Part shown: positions 33,481 to 44,780 of the stretch, piece after piece | Layout: every line of letters starts with the position of its first letter | Numbering within the stretch: the first letter of the stretch is position 1 | From: Herbidospora daliensis | Lineage (GTDB): Bacteria > Actinomycetota > Actinomycetes > Streptosporangiales > Streptosporangiaceae | Length of the DNA: 64,000 bases | Direction: 5' to 3' | Assembly: GCF_001570585.1 (NCBI RefSeq) | Contig: NZ_BBXF01000005.1 | Span: 1-64,000 of the forward strand | Notes under the pieces: generated by a model | What the model was told of the DNA's origin: nothing | Seen by the model: the letters and a program-made list of their open reading frames with translations, nothing else | Database searches by the model: none | Program-made: the position numbers and the translations under genes

Positions 33481-35079
33481 ATGTCATACCTCCGGTGGCA
33501 CGTCACCTGGTGGCCGGACCTGGTCCTGGCCGCCTCCGGTGTCGCGCTCTCGGTGCTCGCGAGCGAGTCGTGGGCGGGCGACCCGCCCGCGTCCGGCCGG
33601 CTGGTGCTGCTGATCGCCCTCTGCACCGGCCTGCCGCTGGTCTTCCTGCGTCACCGGCCCGTCGCGGTCGCCCTCACGCTGGCCGCCCTGCTGGTCGCCT
33701 TCGACAATGCGGGGTCGGGGCTGGTCGACGGCGTCCAGATCCTGCTGCCGATAGTGGTCGGCGTGGTGGCCCGGCAGCGCACCCTTCTCTGGACCGCCCT
33801 GGTCGCCGTCGCCGCCTGCCTGGCCACGGGGATCAACCTGGCCGATCCCGGCATCGCGTTCACCACCAACTACTGGTACTACGTCGTCGGCGTGGTGCTG
33901 CTGCCGGTGCTCATCGGGCGCTACCTCCAGGGCGCGGCCGGCCGCCGCGACCGGGAGGAGGAGCCGGCCCCCCTGCTCGACGTGCTGTTCGCCGCCGGGG
34001 GCGTCGCCTACGCCGTGCTCGGCACCTGGTCCTACTGGGACGGCCACGACCTGCGCGTCGGCGGCGTCGGCCTGCTGGCGGTGTTGTCGGGGCTGGCCCT
34101 GGGCGCGATCCGGTGGCTGCCCGGGTCGGTGCTGCTGTTCGAGAGCGCCCTGGTGCTGCTGGCCGACAACCTGGTGCCCCCGGTCGCCGACACCCTGCGG
34201 GTCGTGCTGTTCGTCGCCCTGGCGGTGTTCGCCAGTCAGGCCACCTGGCGCTGGCTCGGCGCGGGCTACCTGCTGACCTGCGGGGTCACCCTGGCCACGG
34301 TGATCGACTCCACGGGCGACGTCACCGGCCTGACCTACGGCGTCGTCGCGACCATGGTCGTGGCCCCGGCCGCGATCGGCGCCTATGTCGGTGTACGCCG
34401 CACCGCCGCCCGCCGCGAGGAGGAACTGCGGGCCGAACGGGCCCGCAGCGACCGCCTGGCCGAACGCGAGCGCATCGCCCGCGAGGTCCACGACATCGTC
34501 GCCCACCACGTCGGCGCGATCGTGCTGCGCGCGGGCGCCGCCCAGTACGCCGGCGCGGGCGGCCCGGCCGCCGAGGCGCTGGCCGACATCCGCGACACCG
34601 GCCACCAGGTCCTCGACGACCTGCGCGGCCTGCTCGCGGTGCTGCGCGACCCCGGCCCCGGCGCGACGCTGCCGGTGGCCGACCCCGACGAGGTCATGCG
34701 CGACGCCGCCGCCCGGGTGACCGCCGCGGGCGTCGAGGTGGTGCTCGACATCGCCCCCGAGACGGCCAGGGCCGCCCTGGTGGCCCGCGCGTCGGCCGCC
34801 AGGATCGTCCAAGAAGGACTGACCAACGTGCTCAAGCACGCCGGAGAGGGAAGCCGGGCGACGGTGAGCGTCACGGCCGATGAGAAGGAGCTCGTCGTAG
34901 AGATCCGCAACACCCCAGGCACGAGTCCGACCGACCTGCCCTCCTCGGGGCACGGCGTGGCCGGGATGCGCGAGCGCACCCGCGCGCTCGGCGGGCGGCT
35001 GACCGCCGGCCCGCTCCCCGACGGCGGCTGGCGCCTGGTGGCGACCTTCGTCCTCCCGGTCGAGGCGGCGGCCCGATGA
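33481..35079 (+). CDS. NarL-type sensor histidine kinase
   Basis: This is a 532-residue kinase. The N-terminal 310 residues hold about eight to ten membrane helices without an obvious extracellular sensor domain. The dimerisation segment RERIAREVHDIVAHHVGAI carries the phospho-acceptor His337 (HisKA_3 family). The ATP-binding HATPase has ARIVQEGLTNVLKHA (N-box) and SSGHGVAGMRERT (G-box). The ATG follows TACCGT by 6 nt, so it is probably leaderless. It overlaps the response regulator gene by 4 nt. The signal is unknown. Confidence 0.9.
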   Translation: MSYLRWHVTWWPDLVLAASGVALSVLASESWAGDPPASGRLVLLIALCTGLPLVFLRHRPVAVALTLAALLVAFDNAGSGLVDGVQILLPIVVGVVARQRTLLWTALVAVAACLATGINLADPGIAFTTNYWYYVVGVVLLPVLIGRYLQGAAGRRDREEEPAPLLDVLFAAGGVAYAVLGTWSYWDGHDLRVGGVGLLAVLSGLALGAIRWLPGSVLLFESALVLLADNLVPPVADTLRVVLFVALAVFASQATWRWLGAGYLLTCGVTLATVIDSTGDVTGLTYGVVATMVVAPAAIGAYVGVRRTAARREEELRAERARSDRLAERERIAREVHDIVAHHVGAIVLRAGAAQYAGAGGPAAEALADIRDTGHQVLDDLRGLLAVLRDPGPGATLPVADPDEVMRDAAARVTAAGVEVVLDIAPETARAALVARASAARIVQEGLTNVLKHAGEGSRATVSVTADEKELVVEIRNTPGTSPTDLPSSGHGVAGMRERTRALGGRLTAGPLPDGGWRLVATFVLPVEAAAR

Positions 35080-35741
35080 TCAGGGTCGTGGTCGCCGACG
35101 ACCAGGCGCTGGTCAGGGCCGGGGTGCGCATGATGCTGGAGGCCGCGGGAGACGTGTCGGTGTGCGGCGAGGCGGCCGACGGCGGCGACGCCGTCCGCGT
35201 CGTCGAGCGCGAACGCCCCGACGTCGTGCTGATGGACCTGCGCATGCCGCGCGTCGACGGCCTGGAGGCCACCCGCCGCATCCTGGCCGCCCACCCGTCG
35301 GCCCGCGTGGTCGTGCTGACCACCTTCGCCGAGGACGAGAACGTGTACGCCGCCCTCCGGGCCGGCGCGACCGGCTTCCTGGTCAAGGACGATCCGCCCG
35401 ACCGCATGGTCGAGGCGGTCCGCCGGGCCGCCCACGGCGAGCAGCTGCTGGCCCCCTCGGTGCTGCGCCGCGTCGTCGCCAAGGCCCTGTCGGCCGAGGA
35501 GCAGCGCGCCCCCGAACGCCCCCCGTTCCTGACCGAACGCGAGATCCAGGTGCTCACCCTGGTCGGCACCGGCCTGTCCAACCAGGAGATCGCCGCCCGC
35601 CTCCACGTCGGCGTCACCACTGTCAAGACCCACGTCGCGGCGCTGATGGAGAAGCTGCGGCTGCGCAACCGCACCCAGGTCGCCGTGGTCGCCCACCGTC
35701 TGGGTTTGGTCGGCCCCGACTTCCGTCCCGCCGACATGTAG
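35076..35741 (+). CDS. LuxR/NarL-family response regulator
   Basis: This is a 221-residue regulator. The receiver domain has the acidic pocket DD (residues 8-9), phospho-acceptor Asp54 in VLMDLRMP, Thr in VLTTFAED and Lys in LVKDDPP. The C-terminal LuxR helix-turn-helix (about 150-210) has FLTEREIQVLTLVGTGLSN and GVTTVKTHVAALMEKL. It forms a cognate pair with the kinase upstream (ATGA overlap). Ten nt after its stop a lipid synthase gene begins, with its own -10-like box inside the end of this gene. Confidence 0.92.
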   Translation: MIRVVVADDQALVRAGVRMMLEAAGDVSVCGEAADGGDAVRVVERERPDVVLMDLRMPRVDGLEATRRILAAHPSARVVVLTTFAEDENVYAALRAGATGFLVKDDPPDRMVEAVRRAAHGEQLLAPSVLRRVVAKALSAEEQRAPERPPFLTEREIQVLTLVGTGLSNQEIAARLHVGVTTVKTHVAALMEKLRLRNRTQVAVVAHRLGLVGPDFRPADM

Positions 35742-35751
35742 GGTCGGGGTC

Positions 35752-36321
35752 GTGACAACCAGCGAGGACCGGATCTTCACGATCCCCAACCTGCTGAGCT
35801 TCCTGCGGCTGCTCGGCGTGCCGGTCTTCCTCTGGCTCATCCTCGGCCCGAAGGCCGACGGCTGGGCCGTCGCCCTGCTGATGGTGGCGGGCTTCTCCGA
35901 CTGGCTCGACGGCAAGCTCGCCCGCGCCTGGAACCAGACCAGCAAGCTCGGCCGCCTCATCGACCCCGCGGCCGACCGCCTCTACATCCTGGCCACCCTG
36001 GCCGGCCTGGTGCTGCGCGACATCATCCCGTGGTGGCTGGCGGCGCTGGTGATCGGCCGCGACGTCCTGCTGCTGTTCACCGTGCCGTTCCTGCGCCGCA
36101 TGGGCTACGGCTACGCGCTGCCGGTCCACTTCCTCGGCAAGGCCGCCACCGCCAACCTCATGTACGCCTTCCCTCTGCTGTTCCTCGCCTCCCACCCCAG
36201 CTGGTATGCGGAGATCTGCGCGGTTTTCGGGTGGGCGTTCGTCATCTGGGGTACGGGTCTGTACTGGTGGGCAGGGGTGCTGTACGTGGTGCAGGTGCGG
36301 CAGCTCGCACGCGTTTCCTGA
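35752..36321 (+). CDS. CDP-alcohol phosphatidyltransferase family protein
   Basis: This is a 189-residue integral membrane enzyme that joins a CDP-linked lipid to an alcohol. The signature D-G-x2-A-R-x8-G-x3-D-x3-D is present as DWLDGKLAR then GRLIDPAADR (Asp50 to about residue 74), where the Asp residues bind Mg2+. Six membrane helices are expected. It could be a phosphatidylglycerophosphate or cardiolipin-type synthase; the alcohol cannot be assigned. The start is GTG 35752, 7 nt after TAGGGT, probably leaderless. Confidence 0.88.
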   Translation: MTTSEDRIFTIPNLLSFLRLLGVPVFLWLILGPKADGWAVALLMVAGFSDWLDGKLARAWNQTSKLGRLIDPAADRLYILATLAGLVLRDIIPWWLAALVIGRDVLLLFTVPFLRRMGYGYALPVHFLGKAATANLMYAFPLLFLASHPSWYAEICAVFGWAFVIWGTGLYWWAGVLYVVQVRQLARVS

Positions 36322-36337
36322 AGAGGGTGATCATCCC

Positions 36338-38842
36338 GTGAAGGCCGTGGTGATGGCGGGCGGGGAAGGAACCAGGCTGCGGCCGATGACCGCCAACCAG
36401 CCCAAACCCCTCCTCCCCGTGATCAACCGGCCGATCATGGAGCACGTGCTGCGGCTGCTCAAGCGCCACGGCTTCACCGAGACCGTCGTCACCGTCCAGT
36501 TCCTCGCCGCGCTGATCCGCAACTACTTCGGCGACGGCGACGAACTCGGCATGACCCTCCACTACGCCACCGAGGAGATCCCCCTCGGCACCGCCGGGAG
36601 CGTCAAGAACGCCGCCGACCGGCTGCGCGAAGACCGGTTCCTGGTCATCTCGGGCGACGCCCTCACCGACATCGACCTGACCGACATGCTGCGCTTCCAC
36701 CGCGAGAACCGGGCCCTGGTCACCATCGGCCTCAAGCGGGTGCCCAACCCGCTGGAGTTCGGCATCATCATCGTCGACGACCACGGCCGCATCCAGCGTT
36801 TCCTCGAGAAGCCCACCTGGGGCCAGGTCTTCTCCGACACCGTCAACACCGGTATCTACATCATGGAGCCGTCCGTCCTCGACGAGGTGCCCCCGGGCCG
36901 GTCGGTCGACTGGTCCTCCGACGTGTTCCCCACGCTGCTGGAGCGCGGCGAGCGCCTGTTCGGCTACGTCGCCGAGGGCTACTGGGAGGACGTCGGCACC
37001 CACGAGAGCTACCTGAAGGCCCAGGCCGACGTGCTGGAGGGCCGCGTCAAGATCGACTTCGACGCGTTCGAGCTCTCGCCCGGCGTGTGGGCCGCCGAGG
37101 GCGCCTCGGTCGACCCCGAGGCGGTGCTCAAGGGCCCGCTGTTCATCGGCGACTACGCCAAGGTCGAGGCCGGGGCCGAGCTGCGCGAATACACCGTGCT
37201 CGGCAGCAACGCCGTGGTCAAGGAGGGCGCGTTCCTGCACCGGGCGGTCGTCCACGACAACGTCTACGTCGGCCCGGCCGCCAACCTGCGCGGCTGCGTC
37301 ATCGGCAAGAACACCGACGTCATGGCGGCGGCCCGGATCGAGGAGAACGCGGTCGTCGGCGACGAGTGCGTCATCGAGGCCGAGGCGTACGTCTCCAGCG
37401 GGGTCAAGATCTACCCCTTCAAGACCGTCGAGGCCGGGGCCGTCGTCAACACCAGCGTGATCTGGGAGTCGCGCGGCCAGCGCAGCCTGTTCGGCCCGAG
37501 GGGCGTCAGCGGCCTGGTCAACGTCGAGATCACCCCCGAGCTCTGCGTCCGGCTGGCCAGCGCCTACGCCACCACGCTCAGCAAGGGCGACACCGTCGTC
37601 ACCTCCCGCGACGGCTCCCGGGCCGCCCGCGCCCTCAAGCGCGCCGTGATCAGCGCCCTCAACGCCAGCGCGATCAACGTGGTCGACCTGGAGGCCGCCG
37701 CCATGCCGGTGGCCCGTTTCCACACCTCCCGCGAGACCGTCAAGGGCGGCATCGCGCTGCGCACCACGGCGGGCGACCCCCAGAGCGTCGACATCGTCTT
37801 CATGGACGAGACCGGCGCCGACCTCTCCCAGACCGCGCAGCGCAAGCTCGAACGCGTCTTCTCCCGGCAGGAGTACCGCCGCGCCTTCCCCGGCGAGATC
37901 GCCGAGTTGTCCTTCCCGGCCCGCGCCCTCGACACCTACAGCCGCGACCTGGTCCGCTGCGTCGACATGACCGGCGTGAAGGACGCCGAGATGAAGGTGG
38001 TCGTCGACTGTGCGGGCGGCACCGCCTCGCTCGTGCTGCCCAGCCTCCTCGGCCGGGTCGGGGTCGGCGTCCTGACCGTCAACAACCGGCTCGACGACGC
38101 CTCGCCCACCGAGACCTTCGCCGAACGCCGCCGCGACCTGCAGCGGCTGGCCGAACTGGTGGCCTCCTCGCGGGCCGCGTTCGGGGTGCGGTTCGACCCG
38201 GTGGGGGAGCGGGTCTCGCTCGTCGACGAGAAGGGCCAGCTCATCAGCGAGGAGCGGGCCCTGCTGGTGGTGCTCGACCTGGTCGCCGCCGAACGCCGGG
38301 GCGGGCGGGTGGCGCTGCCGGTCACCACGACGCGGGTCGCCGAGATGGTGTGCCGCTTCCACGGCGTCCACGTCGACTGGACCGCCACCAGCACCGACGC
38401 GCTGACCACGGCGGCCCGCCACCCCGAGATGGTGTTCGCCTGCGACGGCCGGGGCGGCTTCATCGTGCCCGAGTTCGGCCCGACGGTCGACGGCCTGGCC
38501 GTCTTCCTGCGGCTGCTCGGCCTGGTCGCCCGCACCCGCCTGTCGCTCAGCCAGATCGACGCCCGCATCCCCGAGACCAAGCTGCTGCGCCGGACCGTGC
38601 CCACGCCGTGGGCCCACAAGGGCACGGTCATGCGCTCGGTCGTCGAGGCCGCCGAGGGCGACCGCATCGACACCACCGACGGGGTGAGGGTGGTCGGCGA
38701 CGACGGCAGCTGGGCGCTGGTGCTGCCCGACCCGTCGGAGGCGGTCACCCACCTGTGGGCCGAGGGACACGACATGGACACCGCGCAGTCGCTTCTCGAA
38801 CGATGGGCCGACGTGGTCGAGCGTGCCGCCGGTTCGGCATGA
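36338..38842 (+). CDS. Nucleotidyltransferase/phosphohexomutase fusion (ManC/ManB-like)
   Basis: This is an 834-residue fusion. Residues 1-235 form a sugar-1-phosphate nucleotidyltransferase (MAGGEGTRLRPMT, QPKPLLPVINRPIMEH, SGDALTDID, EKPTWGQ). About 250-370 is a left-handed beta-helix of hexapeptide repeats. From about 380 a phosphomannomutase-like module follows. That module keeps TVVTSRDGSRAARALKRA but lacks the TASHNP serine loop: the matching place reads ARFHTSRETVKGG. Mutase activity is therefore doubtful, and the module may be structural or regulatory. Relatives are annotated mannose-1-phosphate guanylyltransferase. The start is GTG 36338 with AGAGGGTGA upstream. It precedes garA. Confidence 0.85.
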   Translation: MKAVVMAGGEGTRLRPMTANQPKPLLPVINRPIMEHVLRLLKRHGFTETVVTVQFLAALIRNYFGDGDELGMTLHYATEEIPLGTAGSVKNAADRLREDRFLVISGDALTDIDLTDMLRFHRENRALVTIGLKRVPNPLEFGIIIVDDHGRIQRFLEKPTWGQVFSDTVNTGIYIMEPSVLDEVPPGRSVDWSSDVFPTLLERGERLFGYVAEGYWEDVGTHESYLKAQADVLEGRVKIDFDAFELSPGVWAAEGASVDPEAVLKGPLFIGDYAKVEAGAELREYTVLGSNAVVKEGAFLHRAVVHDNVYVGPAANLRGCVIGKNTDVMAAARIEENAVVGDECVIEAEAYVSSGVKIYPFKTVEAGAVVNTSVIWESRGQRSLFGPRGVSGLVNVEITPELCVRLASAYATTLSKGDTVVTSRDGSRAARALKRAVISALNASAINVVDLEAAAMPVARFHTSRETVKGGIALRTTAGDPQSVDIVFMDETGADLSQTAQRKLERVFSRQEYRRAFPGEIAELSFPARALDTYSRDLVRCVDMTGVKDAEMKVVVDCAGGTASLVLPSLLGRVGVGVLTVNNRLDDASPTETFAERRRDLQRLAELVASSRAAFGVRFDPVGERVSLVDEKGQLISEERALLVVLDLVAAERRGGRVALPVTTTRVAEMVCRFHGVHVDWTATSTDALTTAARHPEMVFACDGRGGFIVPEFGPTVDGLAVFLRLLGLVARTRLSLSQIDARIPETKLLRRTVPTPWAHKGTVMRSVVEAAEGDRIDTTDGVRVVGDDGSWALVLPDPSEAVTHLWAEGHDMDTAQSLLERWADVVERAAGSA

Positions 38843-38951
38843 AACGATAGCCTGGCCGGGAAACGGTGATCACATGTGGTTGGTGTGGCGCCATGGACCG
38901 TGGCCGGTGCCTGACGATAACGTTGGGTGGCCATTGTCCGGCGCGTCTGCC

Positions 38952-38980
38952 TTGACCTTTGTGCCTGATCAGCGTAAGTT
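38952..38980 (+). promoter_or_regulatory. Promoter of garA-type gene
   Basis: TTGACC (38952-38957), a 17-nt spacer and TAAGTT (38975-38980) form a sigma-70 promoter about 50 nt before the ATG. The 186-bp gap after the previous gene otherwise shows no feature I can name. Confidence 0.65.
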
Positions 38981-39028
38981 TCGGCATTCGCAAGTTTGAG
39001 CTAGTCGTGAGAGAGGCCGAGCCGTTCG

Positions 39029-39556
39029 ATGCCCAGCGTCTACTGCACGCAGTGCGGTCACCCCAACCCCGAGGATGCCCGTTTCTGTTCGCGATGCGGT
39101 TCGCCGCTGAGCCCACCGGCACAATCTCAGGCCCCCAACCCCTACGCGACGGGTCAGGGCTTCGTGCCCGACAACACCTCCACGATCTCCCTTGAGGCGA
39201 TCGAGGAGGCGACCGGCCAGGGTCTGCTTCCGGACCGTTCCGCGATCGAGCAGCTGCCGCCGGGCACCGCTCTCCTCGTCGTGATGCGCGGTCCCAACGC
39301 CGGCAGCCGGTTCCTGCTCGACAGCGACCTCACGACCGCCGGCCGCCACCCCGAGAGCGACATCTTCCTCGACGACGTCACCGTCTCCCGGCGCCACGCC
39401 GAGTTCTACCGGCGCGGCGGCCAGTTCACCGCCCGCGACGTCGGCAGCCTGAACGGCACCTACGTGAACCGTGAGCGCATCGAGGAGTTCCCCCTCGCGG
39501 GCGGCGACGAGGTGCAGATCGGGAAGTTCCGGCTGGTGTTCCTGACCCGGGGCTGA
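39029..39556 (+). CDS. garA: FHA-domain protein with zinc ribbon (GarA-like)
   Basis: This is a 175-residue protein. An N-terminal zinc ribbon uses Cys6, Cys9, Cys20 and Cys23. A flexible middle with the cluster NTSTISLEAIEE resembles the Thr-rich phosphorylation site of GarA/OdhI. A C-terminal FHA domain follows (about 85-170) with TAGRHPESDI, SRRHAEF and GSLNGTYVN, which bind phospho-threonine. Family knowledge: GarA, phosphorylated by PknB/PknG-type kinases, controls 2-oxoglutarate metabolism. The zinc ribbon replaces the short N-terminus of the mycobacterial protein. It begins the conserved garA-ftsR-bfn-merR block that leads to gcvP. Confidence 0.88.
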   Translation: MPSVYCTQCGHPNPEDARFCSRCGSPLSPPAQSQAPNPYATGQGFVPDNTSTISLEAIEEATGQGLLPDRSAIEQLPPGTALLVVMRGPNAGSRFLLDSDLTTAGRHPESDIFLDDVTVSRRHAEFYRRGGQFTARDVGSLNGTYVNRERIEEFPLAGGDEVQIGKFRLVFLTRG

Positions 39557-39558
39557 TC

Positions 39559-40212
39559 GTGGGCGCCGAGGCGGCCAGGGCCTTCATGAGCATCGGGGAG
39601 GTGCTCGCCCAGCTTCAGGGTGAGTTCCCCGACGTGACGATCTCCAAGATCCGGTTCCTGGAGGGCGAAGGGCTGATCGAGCCCGAGCGCAGCCCCTCCG
39701 GCTACCGCAAGTTCACCCCCGGCGACGTCGAGCGCCTGCGGTTCATCCTGACCGCCCAGCGCGACCGCTACCTGCCGCTGCGCGTGATCAAGACCCAGCT
39801 CGACGAGTCGGCCCGGCCCCGGGCGGTCGACGGCGAGCCGGTGACCGTGCTGTTCAGCCGCGAGGAGCTGCTGGCCGCCGCCGAGATCGACGAAGAGACG
39901 CTGGCCGAGCTCGAAGACTACGGCCTGGTCACCGCGACGGCCCGCCGTTACGACGAGGCCGCCCTCGAGATCGCCCGCAGCGTCGGCGCGCTGGCCGCGT
40001 TCGGCCTGCACGCCCGCCACCTGCGCGCGGTCAAGGCCGCCGCCGAACGCGAGGCCGGCCTGGTCGAGCAGGCCGTCGCGCCGCTGCTGCGCCGCCGGGC
40101 CCCGGGGGCGATCGACCATGCCGGGGAATCGGCACGGGAGATCTCCGGGTTGTTATTACGTATCCACGCCGCGCTGCTGGAAGGGGCCGTCCGCGGCTCT
40201 CTCGGCCGTTGA
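39559..40212 (+). CDS. ftsR: MerR-family regulator, FtsR-like
   Basis: This is a 217-residue regulator with an N-terminal MerR winged helix (SIGEVLAQLQGEFPDVTISK, RFLEGEGLIEPERSPSGYR) and a long helical C-terminal part. The corynebacterial orthologue FtsR activates ftsZ, and gene order after garA supports orthology. It begins at GTG 39559, only 2 nt after the garA stop; an internal ATG at 39586 is the only other start. There is no cysteine-based metal site as in metal-sensing MerR proteins. Confidence 0.85.
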   Translation: MGAEAARAFMSIGEVLAQLQGEFPDVTISKIRFLEGEGLIEPERSPSGYRKFTPGDVERLRFILTAQRDRYLPLRVIKTQLDESARPRAVDGEPVTVLFSREELLAAAEIDEETLAELEDYGLVTATARRYDEAALEIARSVGALAAFGLHARHLRAVKAAAEREAGLVEQAVAPLLRRRAPGAIDHAGESAREISGLLLRIHAALLEGAVRGSLGR

Positions 40213-40237
40213 CGCGGGTCCGGCGCGCGGGTGTTAC

Positions 40238-40269
40238 GTTGAATGCCTGGTGAGTTGAATACCTGGTGA
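40238..40269 (+). repeat. Tandem 16-bp repeat upstream of bfn gene
   Basis: GTTGAATGCCTGGTGA and GTTGAATACCTGGTGA are directly adjacent (15 of 16 identical). They lie 29-60 nt before the bfn start codon, in the promoter region between ftsR and bfn. Two tandem copies at a promoter suggest binding of a regulator; the neighbouring FtsR/MerR proteins are obvious candidates. Confidence 0.6.
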
Positions 40270-40297
40270 AATGCCGCATCCCGGAGAGTGAGCGCCT

Positions 40298-40768
40298 GTG
40301 TTGCAGATGGAGTTCGTGGGGGTCCGGGTGGAGATGCCCTCGAACCAGCCGATCGTCCTTCTCAAGGAGGCGAACGGCGACCGCTACCTGCCGATCTGGA
40401 TTGGCATGACCGAGGCGACCGCCATCGCGCTCGCCCAGGCCGACGAACCGCCGCCCCGGCCGCTGACCCACGATCTGTTCCGCAATGTGCTGGGCGCGCT
40501 GAAGGTGTCACTCGAACGCGTCAACATCGTCGCGCTGCGTGACGGCATCTTCTACGCCGACCTCGTGTTCTCCAACGGCGTAGAGGTAAGCGCGCGTCCT
40601 TCCGACTCGATCGCGCTGGCCCTGCGGACCGACGCGACGATCTACGCCAGCGAGGAGGTCATGCGGGAGAACGGCGTCAGCATGGCCGATGACCAGGAGG
40701 ACGAGGTCGAGAAGTTCCGGGAGTTCCTGGACAACATCAGCCCCGAGGATTTCGGCCGTGCCGGTTGA
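40298..40768 (+). CDS. Bifunctional nuclease family (DUF151) protein
   Basis: This is a 156-residue protein of the BFN/DUF151 family, characterised as a nuclease in plants and found in Mycobacterium next to garA/merR genes. Family motifs are FVGVRVEMPSNQPIVLLKE, LPIWIGMTEATAIALA, LTHDLFRNVL and ARPSDSIALALR. A charged acidic tail (DDQEDEVEKFREFLDNISP) follows. The start is GTG 40298, with GGAGAG about 8 nt upstream. A biochemical role in bacteria is not firmly established. Confidence 0.9.
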   Translation: MLQMEFVGVRVEMPSNQPIVLLKEANGDRYLPIWIGMTEATAIALAQADEPPPRPLTHDLFRNVLGALKVSLERVNIVALRDGIFYADLVFSNGVEVSARPSDSIALALRTDATIYASEEVMRENGVSMADDQEDEVEKFREFLDNISPEDFGRAG

Positions 40769-40811
40769 GTTGAGGGGTTATCTCACCTTCACGACGCGCC
40801 GGGGGCGGTCG

Positions 40812-40840
40812 TTGACTGTGCCTTTCCCCAGTCCTACGGT
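40812..40840 (+). promoter_or_regulatory. Promoter of second MerR gene
   Basis: TTGACT (40812-40817), a 17-nt spacer and TACGGT (40835-40840) form a well-matched sigma-70 promoter 75 nt before the start codon. Confidence 0.7.
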
Positions 40841-40914
40841 GCAAGGGAATCCACGGTTGTAGTTCGCGTACCCCCAGATCAGACCGTGGGATGAGAGAAA
40901 GCCGGAGGTCCGCA

Positions 40915-41535
40915 GTGGCGGTCAGCAGCGGCGAGGGTAACAAAGCCGACCAGCACGACGCGGTTCAGCGTGAGTCGGCGCGGGAGCGCGCCGGCGAGCA
41001 GGGTCTGCTGTTCGACGAGCGGCCCGCGGCGGTGCGTGACGACATCGGCTACCGCGGCCCCACGGCCTGCGCCGCCGCCGGGATCACCTACCGCCAGCTC
41101 GACTACTGGGCGCGCACCGACCTGGTGCAGCCGACGATCCGGGCGGCCCAGGGTTCCGGCTCCCAGCGGCTCTACAGCTTCCGCGACATCCTGGTGCTCA
41201 AGGTCGTCAAGCGGCTCCTCGACACCGGCGTCTCCCTCCAGCAGATCCGCACCGCCGTCCAGCACCTGCGCGACCGCGGGGTCAACGACCTGGCCCAGAT
41301 CACCCTCATGAGCGACGGCGTCAGCGTCTACGAGTGCACCTCCGCCGACGAGGTCATCGACCTCCTCCAAGGAGGGCAGGGGGTCTTCGGCATCGCCCTC
41401 GGCCGGGTGTGGCGAGAAGTCGAGGGATCGCTCGCGGAGCTGCCGGGGGAACTGGCGGTCGGCCCCGACACTGACGAGGCCGACCACCCCTCCGACGAAC
41501 TGGCCCAGCGCCGGCGGGCGCGCCGCACCGGTTGA
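40915..41535 (+). CDS. MerR-family regulator of the garA block
   Basis: This is a 206-residue regulator with a MerR winged helix in the middle (about 45-120): GPTACAAAGITYRQLDYWAR, then RLYSFRDILVLKVVKRLLDTG. The N-terminal 40 residues are charged and variable. The start is GTG 40915, with GGAGG 6 nt upstream; an ATG at 40891 lacks this. Its place directly before a glycine riboswitch and gcvP is conserved among actinobacteria, where this MerR paralogue sits two genes after ftsR. The effector and targets are not known to me. Confidence 0.85.
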   Translation: MAVSSGEGNKADQHDAVQRESARERAGEQGLLFDERPAAVRDDIGYRGPTACAAAGITYRQLDYWARTDLVQPTIRAAQGSGSQRLYSFRDILVLKVVKRLLDTGVSLQQIRTAVQHLRDRGVNDLAQITLMSDGVSVYECTSADEVIDLLQGGQGVFGIALGRVWREVEGSLAELPGELAVGPDTDEADHPSDELAQRRRARRTG

Positions 41536-41581
41536 GGCTCCATCTCCCGGGTACGGGTAAGGTTGTCGTAGCCACTGACCC

Positions 41582-41790
41582 TGTGCGGGAGAGTCCCCAT
41601 CAGCACTGATGGGGCGCCGAAGGAGCAAACCTCCCCGGAATCTCTCAGGCACCCTGTACCGCCAGGCGAGGCAGCTCTGAAAAGCAGGTCCGCCGTCCAG
41701 GCGGCGCCTCACCGAAGGGGAAAACCGGCCGACGGCGTCCGGTGAAGCTCTCAGGTTCCATGACAGAGGGGGAGACCGCCCTGGTCTCGT
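41582..41790 (+). ncRNA. Tandem glycine riboswitch (gcvT type)
   Basis: Two adjacent glycine aptamers precede gcvP. Aptamer 1 (about 41582-41664) shows GCGGGAGAGT, GCGCCGAAGGAGCAA and AATCTCTCAGGCACC, the conserved core. Aptamer 2 (about 41665-41775) shows GCAGCTCTGAAAAGCAGG, CACCGAAGGGGAAAACC and GAAGCTCTCAGGTTCCATGA. A short linker between them and the 30-nt expression platform before ATG 41810 are as usual. Glycine binding normally turns the downstream cleavage system on. Here it controls gcvP alone, since no gcvT or gcvH follows. Confidence 0.95.
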
Positions 41791-41809
41791 CTGCCCTGGA
41801 GTTCCTGTC

Positions 41810-44650
<2,841 letters not shown>

Positions 44651-44780
44651 ACCGCCTGGCCATTCCCCGGGAAGAGGACAGAAACCCATCACCTTCCGCA
44701 TGTCTGCCGCCCTGGGGCGGACCGGGTCGTTAGGATCTTCGCAACCCTTTCGGCCCGGTTCCCTCTGGAGGCCCCCCGAG

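Noticed and set aside
38843-39028. A small gene in the gap before garA
   Set aside because: No frame has a ribosome site or conserved look; the gap is explained by the garA promoter.
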